From an uncultured Bacilli bacterium (GTDB lineage: Bacteria > Bacillota_I > Bacilli_A > RF39 > UBA660): a DNA stretch of 11,618 bases. The stretch's first letter is position 1. Every line of letters starts with the position of its first letter. The translations under genes and the position numbers were made by a program. The notes under the pieces are model-generated. The model saw only the letters and a list, made by a program, of their open reading frames with translations. It did not search any database and had not been told where the DNA came from. Positions 6,643 to 11,618 of this stretch are shown in pieces. The stretch spans positions 1 to 11,618 of the forward strand of contig CANQFH010000031.1 in NCBI GenBank assembly GCA_947598425.1, read 5' to 3'.

Positions 6643-7932
6643 ATGAATAAAGAGTTAAATGAAAATTTTATAAGATGGCTTTCTCATAAAAAAGGTGAAG
6701 ATGCAAAAATGTTAGAGTTTCGTCTTAATTCTTTTTATGAGTTTCAAAAGCAAGATAATCCTCATTTTGGACCCGAAATAAATATTGATTTTAATAAAAT
6801 AAATTATTATAAAAGTGATGTTTCTAAAACTGAAGATGATTGGAAAAATGTTAATTGTAATATTAAAAATACTTTTCAATCTTTAGGGGTAATTGATGCT
6901 GAAGAAAAATATTTAGATGGTGTTTCTAATCAATATGAAAGTGAAGTTGTCTATCATCATAATAAAAATAATGATATTATCTTTATGAGTACTGATGATG
7001 CTTTAAAGAAATATCCAAATTTATTTTATAAATATTTTAATAATTTAGTTAAATATAATGAAAATAAATATACAGCCTTAAATGGAGCTTTATGGAGTGG
7101 AGGTTCTTTTATATATATTCCACCTCATACAAAGTTAGATAGACCTTTGCAAAGTTATTTTCGTATTGATAGTGAATCTTTAGGGCAATTTGAAAGAACA
7201 ATTATTATTGTTGATGATTATAGTTCTTTAGAGTATATTGAAGGTTGTACGGCCAAAAGTTATTCTCAATCATCTCTTCATGCTGGGGTAGTAGAAATAT
7301 ATGTCGGTAAACATGCTTCTTGTCGTTATTCAACGATTCAAAATTGGTCTAAAGATGTTTATAATTTGGTTACTAAAAGAGCTATAGTAGATGATTATGG
7401 AAAAATGGAATGGATTGATGGTAATATTGGCAGTAATATTACGATGAAATATCCTAGTTGTATTTTAAAAGGGGATTATGCCATTGGGAATAGTTTATCT
7501 ATTGCTTATGCTAAAGATAATCAAAAGTTAGATGCTGGAGCTAAAATGATTCATTTAGGTCAAAATACTAAAAGTAATATTGTTAGTAAAAGTATTGCTT
7601 CTTCTGGTGGCTTAAGTAATTATCGGGGGTTAGTTAAAATAAGTAAAAATGCAACTAATTCGGTAGGAATGGTTAAGTGTGATACTTTAATAATGGATGA
7701 TCATTCTAGTAGTAATACTTATCCTACCAATATTGTAGAAAATGATAGTAGTACGATTGAACATGAAGCCACTATTTCTAAAGTAAGTGAAGAGAAATTA
7801 AATTATTTAAAGAGTAAAGGATTAAGTGAAGATAAAGCTAAAGAATTATTAGTTTTAGGATTTATTGATGATTTTAAAAAAGAATTACCAATGGAATATG
7901 CCGTAGAATTAAATAGATTAATAAAAGATTAA
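6643..7932 (+). CDS. sufB: Fe-S cluster assembly scaffold SufB
   Basis: SufB is the scaffold subunit of the SUF system. With SufC and SufD it builds iron-sulfur clusters using sulfur from SufS/SufU. The 429-residue protein is somewhat shorter than the usual ~465, mainly at the ends. Diagnostic segments are ALWSGGSFIYIPPHTKLDRPLQSYFRI (149-175), GQFERTIIIVDD (181-192), YIEGCTA (198-204), TIQNWSKDVYNLVTKR (231-246), MEWIDGNIGS (255-264), DAGAKMIHLGQNTKSNIVSKSI (297-318), NYRGLVKI (326-333), CDTLIMDD (346-353), IEHEATISKVSEEKLNYL (372-389) and LPMEYAVELNRLI (near 415-427). C346 and E373-H-E375 match the positions proposed for cluster assembly in the SufB-SufD interface, and C202 matches the other conserved Cys. 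GGGGAGGG (6632-6639) precedes the ATG. Unlike the usual sufCDSUB operon, no other suf gene is beside it: the upstream gene is divergent and a terminator follows. Confidence 0.94.
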   Translation: MNKELNENFIRWLSHKKGEDAKMLEFRLNSFYEFQKQDNPHFGPEINIDFNKINYYKSDVSKTEDDWKNVNCNIKNTFQSLGVIDAEEKYLDGVSNQYESEVVYHHNKNNDIIFMSTDDALKKYPNLFYKYFNNLVKYNENKYTALNGALWSGGSFIYIPPHTKLDRPLQSYFRIDSESLGQFERTIIIVDDYSSLEYIEGCTAKSYSQSSLHAGVVEIYVGKHASCRYSTIQNWSKDVYNLVTKRAIVDDYGKMEWIDGNIGSNITMKYPSCILKGDYAIGNSLSIAYAKDNQKLDAGAKMIHLGQNTKSNIVSKSIASSGGLSNYRGLVKISKNATNSVGMVKCDTLIMDDHSSSNTYPTNIVENDSSTIEHEATISKVSEEKLNYLKSKGLSEDKAKELLVLGFIDDFKKELPMEYAVELNRLIKD

Positions 7933-7967
7933 AAGTTACTAAATTGTGAAATTTGGTAATTTTTTTT
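7931..7967 (+). terminator. Intrinsic terminator of sufB
   Basis: TTACTAAATT (7936-7945) pairs with AATTTGGTAA (7950-7959), with one G-U pair and a GTGA loop. Eight T residues (7960-7967) follow, and flanking A and T bases extend the stem. It begins at the sufB stop codon. Confidence 0.8.
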
Positions 7968-8034
7968 GACAAAAATTCTAGTATTTTGGTAACTATTTTA
8001 GTTATTATTACTACCAATTTAATTATTTTGGTAA
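7952..8034. repeat. Three TTTGGTAA repeats with competing hairpins upstream of ssb
   Basis: TTTGGTAA occurs at 7952-7959, 7985-7992 and 8027-8034. Between the second and third copies lies the inverse TACCAA (8012-8017), which can pair with either TTGGTA at 7986-7991 or TTGGTA at 8028-8033. The first choice is reinforced by AACTA/TAGTT (7991-7995 with 7999-8003). The first repeat copy is the 3' arm of the sufB terminator. TTGACA at 7966-7971 could be a -35 box, but no good -10 lies at the right distance. The 136 bases between sufB and ssb hold no gene. Confidence 0.45.
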
Positions 8035-8083
8035 TTAGGTATTTTATTCATTTTATGGTATCTTTTAAGTGAAAGGAGGCTAT

Positions 8084-8461
8084 ATGTTGAATAATGTTAT
8101 TTTAGTTGGTAGACTAACAAGTGATCCTCAAATAGTTGAAGTTGAGAATAATAAAAAAGTAACTTCAGTAGTTTTAGCAGTTAATAGAAATTTTAAAAAT
8201 ACTGAAGGTATCTATGAAACTGATTTTATTCGTTGTATTCTTTGGAATAGTATTGCTGCAACTACTACCGAGTATTGTCATGTTGGGGATGTTATTGGAG
8301 TTAAAGGACGTTTGCAATCTAGTAAATATACTGATGAAAATAATAAAATTCATTATATTACAGATGTCATTGCAGAAAGAGTAACATTTTTATCAACTAA
8401 TAAGAAACATGAAGAAAGTGCAGAATGGGTAAAAGACGAATTAGATAAAGACTTCAGTTAA
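8084..8461 (+). CDS. ssb: Single-stranded DNA-binding protein (short form)
   Basis: SSB coats single-stranded DNA in replication, repair and recombination, usually as a tetramer, and recruits partners through its acidic C-terminal tip. The OB-fold occupies residues ~1-104: MLNNVILVGRLTSDPQIVE, TSVVLAVNRNF, TDFIRCILWNSIAATTTEYCHVGDVIGVKGRLQS and IHYITDVIAERVTFL are all family-typical. At 125 residues it is shorter than the ~165-175 of replicative Firmicutes SSB because the Gly/Gln/Pro-rich linker is nearly absent. The tail is acidic (EESAEWVKDELDKDFS) but ends FS rather than the usual DIPF. It may be the only SSB or a second, SsbB/mobile-element type; the window cannot tell. The ATG at 8084 is preferred over an in-frame GTG at 8069, since AAAGGAGG (8072-8079) lies four bases before it. 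No rpsF or rpsR flanks it, unlike the replicative ssb of Bacillus. Confidence 0.92.
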   Translation: MLNNVILVGRLTSDPQIVEVENNKKVTSVVLAVNRNFKNTEGIYETDFIRCILWNSIAATTTEYCHVGDVIGVKGRLQSSKYTDENNKIHYITDVIAERVTFLSTNKKHEESAEWVKDELDKDFS

Positions 8462-8475
8462 TTCTGAAGTTTTTG
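8447..8475 (+). terminator. Intrinsic terminator of ssb
   Basis: ACTTCAG (8451-8457) and CTGAAGT (8464-8470) form a seven-base stem with a TTAATT loop, extended by A-T pairs and followed by T residues. It contains the last ssb codons and the stop codon (8459-8461). Confidence 0.75.
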
Positions 8476-8491
8476 TATTAGATATATATCT

Positions 8492-8520
8492 TTCATAAAA
8501 TAGAAAATGATTATTATAAT
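8492..8520 (+). promoter_or_regulatory. Possible promoter for the NodB-like gene
   Basis: TTCATA (8492-8497), a 17-base spacer and a perfect TATAAT (8515-8520) precede the gene. The predicted start near 8527 would give a leader of about 9 bases. Confidence 0.4.
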
Positions 8521-8535
8521 TAATTAGAGGTGTTT

Positions 8536-9315
8536 ATGAAAAATCTTTTTAAATATATAGGAATTACTGCTGTTTTATTATTTAGTTTCTATTATACTGA
8601 AAAGATGAGTAAAGTAGTAGTTAACAATAGTAATTTAGTAAAAGAAATTAATTCTAGAAGTAATGAATATAATGTAGAGTCAGTTTCTGCTATTATCGAA
8701 GATGATTATATTATCCCAGGATTAAATGGTTATAGTGTTAATGTTTTAAAAAGTTATAATAATATGCGTTTTTTAGATACTTTTAATTCTTATTATTTAG
8801 AATATGATAAAGTAGTACCAGGTATTTCGATAGAAAATAATAAAGATAAAATAATTAAGAGAGCTAATAGTATTAAAAAAAGTGTAGCAATAATAATTAA
8901 AGATAATCTAGATGTCTTAGAGTATACTAAAGATAAAAATATTAAAATAACAAGATTAATAGATATGAATACTTATGATAAAAATTATATTCATGAACAA
9001 ATTAATAATGATATTAATAATTATAAAAAAGTAGAATTAATGTTAAATAATGCTAATATAAATAAAAATATTTGTTATATTAATAATAATATTATTGATA
9101 TTTGTAGAAATAATAATAAATATTTAGTTGAGTCTAGTTTAACTTTAAATAATTATAATTTAGCTTCGATTAAAGAGAAAATAAAAAGTGGAGATATTAT
9201 TTATATTAATGATAATGTTACTTTAAGTGATTTTAAAATATTAATAAAACAGATTCAATATCAAGATTTAAAAATTGTCTATTTAAGTAATTTAATTACT
9301 GAAGAAAGAGATTAG
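8536..9315 (+). CDS. Membrane-anchored protein, possibly degenerate NodB-type polysaccharide deacetylase
   Basis: This 259-residue protein has one N-terminal membrane or signal segment (residues ~6-20, FKYIGITAVLLFSFYY) and should lie mostly outside the membrane. Residues ~58-105 (YIIPGLNGYSVNVLKSYNNMRFLDTFNSYYLEYDKVVPGISIENNKDK) resemble the stalk domain in front of a NodB deacetylase fold in related uncultured Bacilli. The rest follows that layout: a first strand SVAIIIKDN (116-124), RLIDMN (140-145), a middle NICYINNNIIDICRNNNKY (178-196), and KSGDIIYINDN (217-227) where GxIILLHD usually stands. The catalytic TFDDG and HxxxH metal motifs are absent, so enzyme activity is unlikely. The family link comes from remembered pattern and is moderate. 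The ATG at 8536 is preferred over GTG at 8530 because AGAGGTG (8526-8532) overlaps the latter. It stands alone between two terminators. Confidence 0.55.
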   Translation: MKNLFKYIGITAVLLFSFYYTEKMSKVVVNNSNLVKEINSRSNEYNVESVSAIIEDDYIIPGLNGYSVNVLKSYNNMRFLDTFNSYYLEYDKVVPGISIENNKDKIIKRANSIKKSVAIIIKDNLDVLEYTKDKNIKITRLIDMNTYDKNYIHEQINNDINNYKKVELMLNNANINKNICYINNNIIDICRNNNKYLVESSLTLNNYNLASIKEKIKSGDIIYINDNVTLSDFKILIKQIQYQDLKIVYLSNLITEERD

Positions 9316-9339
9316 AACTTGAATTTAATCTTTTTTTTT
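9305..9339 (+). terminator. Intrinsic terminator of the NodB-like gene
   Basis: AAAGAGATTA (9305-9314) pairs with TAATCTTTTT (9326-9335), with one G-U pair, and T residues run to 9339. The stem starts within the last codons and the loop holds the -35 box of the next gene. Confidence 0.7.
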
Positions 9340-9347
9340 GGTATAAT
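9319..9347 (+). promoter_or_regulatory. Promoter for the RNase J gene
   Basis: TTGAAT (9319-9324), a 17-base spacer and TATAAT (9342-9347) with TGG just before it give a strong extended -10 sigma-A promoter. The predicted start is near 9354. The -35 and spacer are the loop, 3' arm and T-run of the previous terminator. Confidence 0.7.
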
Positions 9348-9388
9348 TCTAACTAATTAAGAAAGAACTTTTAGAAAGAGTGATTAAA

Positions 9389-11026
9389 TTGAGTAAAATT
9401 AGAATTTTTGGCTTGGGTGGTCTTGCTGAAAATGGTAAGAATTGTTATGTTATAGCGATAGATGATGACTTATATGTTTTTGATTGTGGTTTAAAATATG
9501 CTAATTCTAATTTATTAGGAATAGATTATATTATGCCTGATTTTAGTTATTTAATTAAAAATAGAAGAAATATTAAAGGAATATTTATTACTCATGGTCA
9601 TAGTGAGAATATGGGAAGTGTTGCTGATTTAGTTAAAGATTTACCTAATGTAAAGGTATTTGCTACTAAGTTTACTAAATTTGTTTTACAAGAATATGGG
9701 GTTTTAGAAAAAAATATTGTAGAAATTAAACCTCATAAGAAATTAATTTTTGACAATAATGTTTCCGTATTTCCTATCTCTGTTTCTCATAGTATTCCTG
9801 ATGCTTTAATGTATGTTATCAATTCTAAAGATGGCGCTATATGTTATACTGGTGATTTTGTTATTGATCCAACTATGTTAGCGTCTTATGATATGGATTT
9901 AGGTAAAATCGCTTATGTAGGTAAACAAGGCGTATTATGTATGTTATGTGAATCTACTTTCTCTGAAAGAAAAGGTCATACATCTCCTAACCATCGTTTA
10001 GAAGAATACTTTAAAGATATTGTTAAACATAATGAAAAAAGAATATTATTCTCAATATTACCATACCATTTATATACGATTAATGATATCTTTAATGCTG
10101 CGCGCAATACCCATCGAAAAATAGTTATTATGGGTAAAAAATTACAAAATGTTGTTAATTTTGCTATTAATGAAAAGTATTTAGAAGTAGAAGCGGGTAT
10201 TATTGGAGATTTATCTAATATTGAAGATGATAATGCTATTTTACTTATTAGTGATGAGCGAACTAACCCTTATGCTAATGTTAGTAAAATATTACATGGT
10301 TATGATAAATATATTAATTTAAAAGCTAGTGATACTATTGTTTTTGCGGAGCCAAGATATGATAGTAATGAAAAAACTTTAGTTAAATTAGAAAATGAAT
10401 TAGCTAAATTTGGTTGTAATATTGTCAATATTCCTAGTGATAAAGTGATTCTCCATCATCCATCTAGTGAAGATTTAATGTTAATGATTAAACTTATTAA
10501 TCCTAAATATTATATGCCTGTTAAAGGTGAATATCGTTATATGGTTAATAATGCTAATTTAGCTAGTAGATTGGGAATACCTGCTGAAAATATTATTTTA
10601 AAACAAAATGGTGAGATTGTTACTTTTGAAGATGGCAAATTAATAAATGATTTTAGTAAAATTAAAGTAAATGATGTTTTAATAGATGGTAAATCTAGTG
10701 AAGATATTGGTGAACTTGTTATTAAAGATCGAGAAATGTTATCAGAAAATGGAATTGTTTTAATAAGCGCTACTATCTCTAAGAAAGATAAAGTAATGTT
10801 AGTGGGACCAGAAGTTACTACTAGGGGATTTATTTATGTTAAAGATTCGGCTTATTTAATAACAGAGATTAAAAAGATATGTGATAATATAATTAATAGA
10901 AATATTACACCAACATTTGTAGATTATAATAAAATAAAAGTAGAAATAAGAGAAGAATTAAGTAATTATTTATATCAAGAAACTGAATGTAAACCAATGA
11001 TTATTGCTGTAGTTCAAGAAGTATAA
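9389..11026 (+). CDS. RNase J2-like beta-CASP protein, one metal site degenerate
   Basis: RNase J enzymes are metallo-beta-lactamase/beta-CASP ribonucleases that degrade and mature RNA; in Firmicutes J1 and J2 form a complex. The 545-residue length fits. The fold is intact: KIRIFGLGGLAENGKNCYVI (3-22), FDCGLKY (31-37), SHSIPDALMYVI (133-144), TGDFVIDPT (154-162), the beta-CASP region, KGEYRYM (379-385) and a full C-terminal domain (VLIDG to ISKKDKVMLVGPEVTTRGFIYV). However, the HxHxDH motif reads H69-G-H71-S-E73-N74 and the later PVHGEY reads PVK379GEY. One set of zinc ligands (H69, H71, H134, D156) remains and the other (Asp/His, His390 of B. subtilis J1) is changed. Reduced or absent catalysis is inferred. 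The TTG at 9389 is preferred: AGAAAGAGTGA (9373-9383) precedes it, and MSKI is the family's typical beginning. GTG at 9380 would add three residues. Confidence 0.88.
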   Translation: MSKIRIFGLGGLAENGKNCYVIAIDDDLYVFDCGLKYANSNLLGIDYIMPDFSYLIKNRRNIKGIFITHGHSENMGSVADLVKDLPNVKVFATKFTKFVLQEYGVLEKNIVEIKPHKKLIFDNNVSVFPISVSHSIPDALMYVINSKDGAICYTGDFVIDPTMLASYDMDLGKIAYVGKQGVLCMLCESTFSERKGHTSPNHRLEEYFKDIVKHNEKRILFSILPYHLYTINDIFNAARNTHRKIVIMGKKLQNVVNFAINEKYLEVEAGIIGDLSNIEDDNAILLISDERTNPYANVSKILHGYDKYINLKASDTIVFAEPRYDSNEKTLVKLENELAKFGCNIVNIPSDKVILHHPSSEDLMLMIKLINPKYYMPVKGEYRYMVNNANLASRLGIPAENIILKQNGEIVTFEDGKLINDFSKIKVNDVLIDGKSSEDIGELVIKDREMLSENGIVLISATISKKDKVMLVGPEVTTRGFIYVKDSAYLITEIKKICDNIINRNITPTFVDYNKIKVEIREELSNYLYQETECKPMIIAVVQEV

Positions 11027-11065
11027 TTTTAATAAATAGATTCATAATATTATTAGGTGATTTTA

Positions 11066-11482
11066 TTGAATAATATAGAATTATTAAATAATATTTATAA
11101 TAATGCTTATATGCTTTGTATAGATATAAATAATATAATTGTTAAAGTAAATAATGAAAAATTAGAAAAAATTTTAAATAATGAATTAGAAGAATATCTA
11201 AATATTATTAAAGAGACTAAAGATGTTTTTAAAAAATATGGTAAACAAGAAAAATTAAATAATAGTTATAAAATATTAAATAATAAAATTATTAATGAAC
11301 TAAAAGTATTAAAAGATAAAAATATTGCTAAATTAGTTATAGAAAAAACTAATACTAATATAATAGATATTATAGAGAATATTAATAAATATAGTGATAG
11401 TGATGTAGAAATAATTACTTTAGGGAATAAATTAAAAGCAACTTTAGAAAAAAATTTAAATGAATTAAAAAAATATTTATAA
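11066..11482 (+). CDS. Uncharacterised small helical protein
   Basis: This 138-residue protein looks entirely alpha-helical, with long amphipathic Leu/Ile/Lys/Asn stretches and no membrane segment, signal peptide or Cys motif. It resembles a four-helix-bundle hypothetical family of Firmicutes, whose members pair an N-terminal LLxxIYxNAxM segment with a C-terminal IAxLVIExTNxxIIDIIxNIxxY segment (here residues ~90-110). No function is known to me and metal ligands are not evident. The TTG at 11066 is chosen because AGGTGA (11055-11060) lies five bases before it; a GTG at 11057 would overlap that site. It starts 39 bases after the RNase J-like gene with no terminator between, so the two are probably co-transcribed. 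A shared role in RNA metabolism is only a guess. It is the most AT-rich gene in the window, with heavy AAT/AAA/ATA/TTA use. Confidence 0.7.
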   Translation: MNNIELLNNIYNNAYMLCIDINNIIVKVNNEKLEKILNNELEEYLNIIKETKDVFKKYGKQEKLNNSYKILNNKIINELKVLKDKNIAKLVIEKTNTNIIDIIENINKYSDSDVEIITLGNKLKATLEKNLNELKKYL

Positions 11483-11484
11483 AA

Positions 11485-11544
11485 CCATAAGTATTTATAA
11501 CATTTCTTATTGACAATTATTAAGAAAATGTATTATACTTATGG
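11485..11544. repeat. 60-bp imperfect inverted repeat around the tRNA-Asn promoter
   Basis: CCATAAGTAT (11485-11494) is exactly inverted by ATACTTATGG (11535-11544). Inside it, ACATTTCTTA (11500-11509) is inverted by TAAGAAAATGT (11521-11531) with one extra A. The right arms contain the -10 box, and the centre contains the -35 box. There is no U-run after the right arm, so it is not a normal terminator. Confidence 0.7.
11510..11539 (+). promoter_or_regulatory. Promoter for tRNA-Asn
   Basis: A perfect TTGACA (11510-11515), an 18-base spacer and TATACT (11534-11539) precede the tRNA. The predicted start near 11546 is about five bases before the mature 5' end. Confidence 0.7.
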
Positions 11545-11550
11545 AGTAAT

Positions 11551-11618
11551 GCCCGATTAGCTCAGTCGGTAGAGCGCACGGCTGTTAACCGTTAGGTCGT
11601 AGGTTCGAGTCCTACATC
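11551..11618 (+). tRNA. tRNA-Asn (anticodon GTT), 3' end cut by window edge
   Basis: The cloverleaf is clear: acceptor 5' strand GCCCGAT (11551-11557), a D-arm starting GCTC, an anticodon loop CTGTTAA with GTT at 11584-11586, and a T-arm GTAGG-TTCGAGT-CCTAC. The window ends at ATC, the first three bases of the 3' acceptor strand, so four acceptor bases and the discriminator are missing. The outer anticodon-stem pair is a C/T mismatch; the other four pair. The anticodon arm and T-arm match Bacillus tRNA-Asn closely. Confidence 0.92.

Noticed and set aside
7966..7994. TTGACA as the ssb promoter
   Set aside because: The -35 is perfect, but no hexamer resembling TATAAT lies 16-18 bases downstream; it may simply follow the terminator T-run by chance.
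1..11618. UGA read as tryptophan (Mycoplasma-type code)
   Set aside because: All Trp residues in recognised proteins are UGG, no gene needs UGA read-through, and the DUF2624-like gene ends naturally at UGA.
1..11618. CRISPR array, insertion sequence or transposase
   Set aside because: No regularly spaced repeats, transposase frames or terminal inverted repeats with target duplications were seen.

Overview
The window comes from a very AT-rich Gram-positive-type chromosome, most likely an uncultured Bacilli/Erysipelotrichia- or RF39-like gut bacterium close to the Mollicutes. The signs are strong AGGAGG-type ribosome binding sites, Firmicutes housekeeping genes in a partly Bacillus-like order (nfo, a yqfT-like gene, a class B PBP, rpmG), a retained cell-wall synthase, and proteins rich in Asn, Lys and Ile. 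Tryptophan is always UGG and one gene ends in UGA, so the standard bacterial code is more likely than the Mycoplasma UGA=Trp code.

Layout. (1) Bases 1-1935 form an accessory surface-protein region: the 3' end of one gene, then a 518-residue secreted or anchored protein with a C-type-lectin/FGE-sulfatase-like domain. The last ~120 bases of that gene jump to about 52% GC and look like the variable region of a diversity-generating retroelement (DGR) target. No reverse transcriptase or template repeat is in the window. (2) Bases 1975-3151 hold endonuclease IV (nfo) and a convergent, overlapping DUF2624/YqfT-like gene. (3) Bases 3237-5171 encode a class B penicillin-binding protein, followed by an rpmG-efp unit with its own promoter and terminator. 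(4) An unknown tail-anchored membrane protein on the minus strand is divergent from a sufB that stands apart from the rest of the SUF genes. (5) ssb, preceded by a repeat-rich leader, then a membrane-anchored degenerate NodB-like protein. (6) An RNase J2-like protein that has lost the residues of one metal site, followed by a small helical protein. (7) A tRNA-Asn gene cut by the window end, with its promoter inside a 60-bp inverted repeat.

How the genes fit together. Most units are short and single-function: DNA repair (nfo, ssb), translation (L33, EF-P, tRNA-Asn), RNA turnover (RNase J), cell wall (PBP) and Fe-S assembly (SufB). Four intrinsic terminators separate several of them. At one junction a terminator overlaps the next gene's promoter. 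The most interesting signals are the DGR-type variable region, the predicted RNase J pseudoenzyme, the dyad around the tRNA promoter, and the competing hairpins upstream of ssb.
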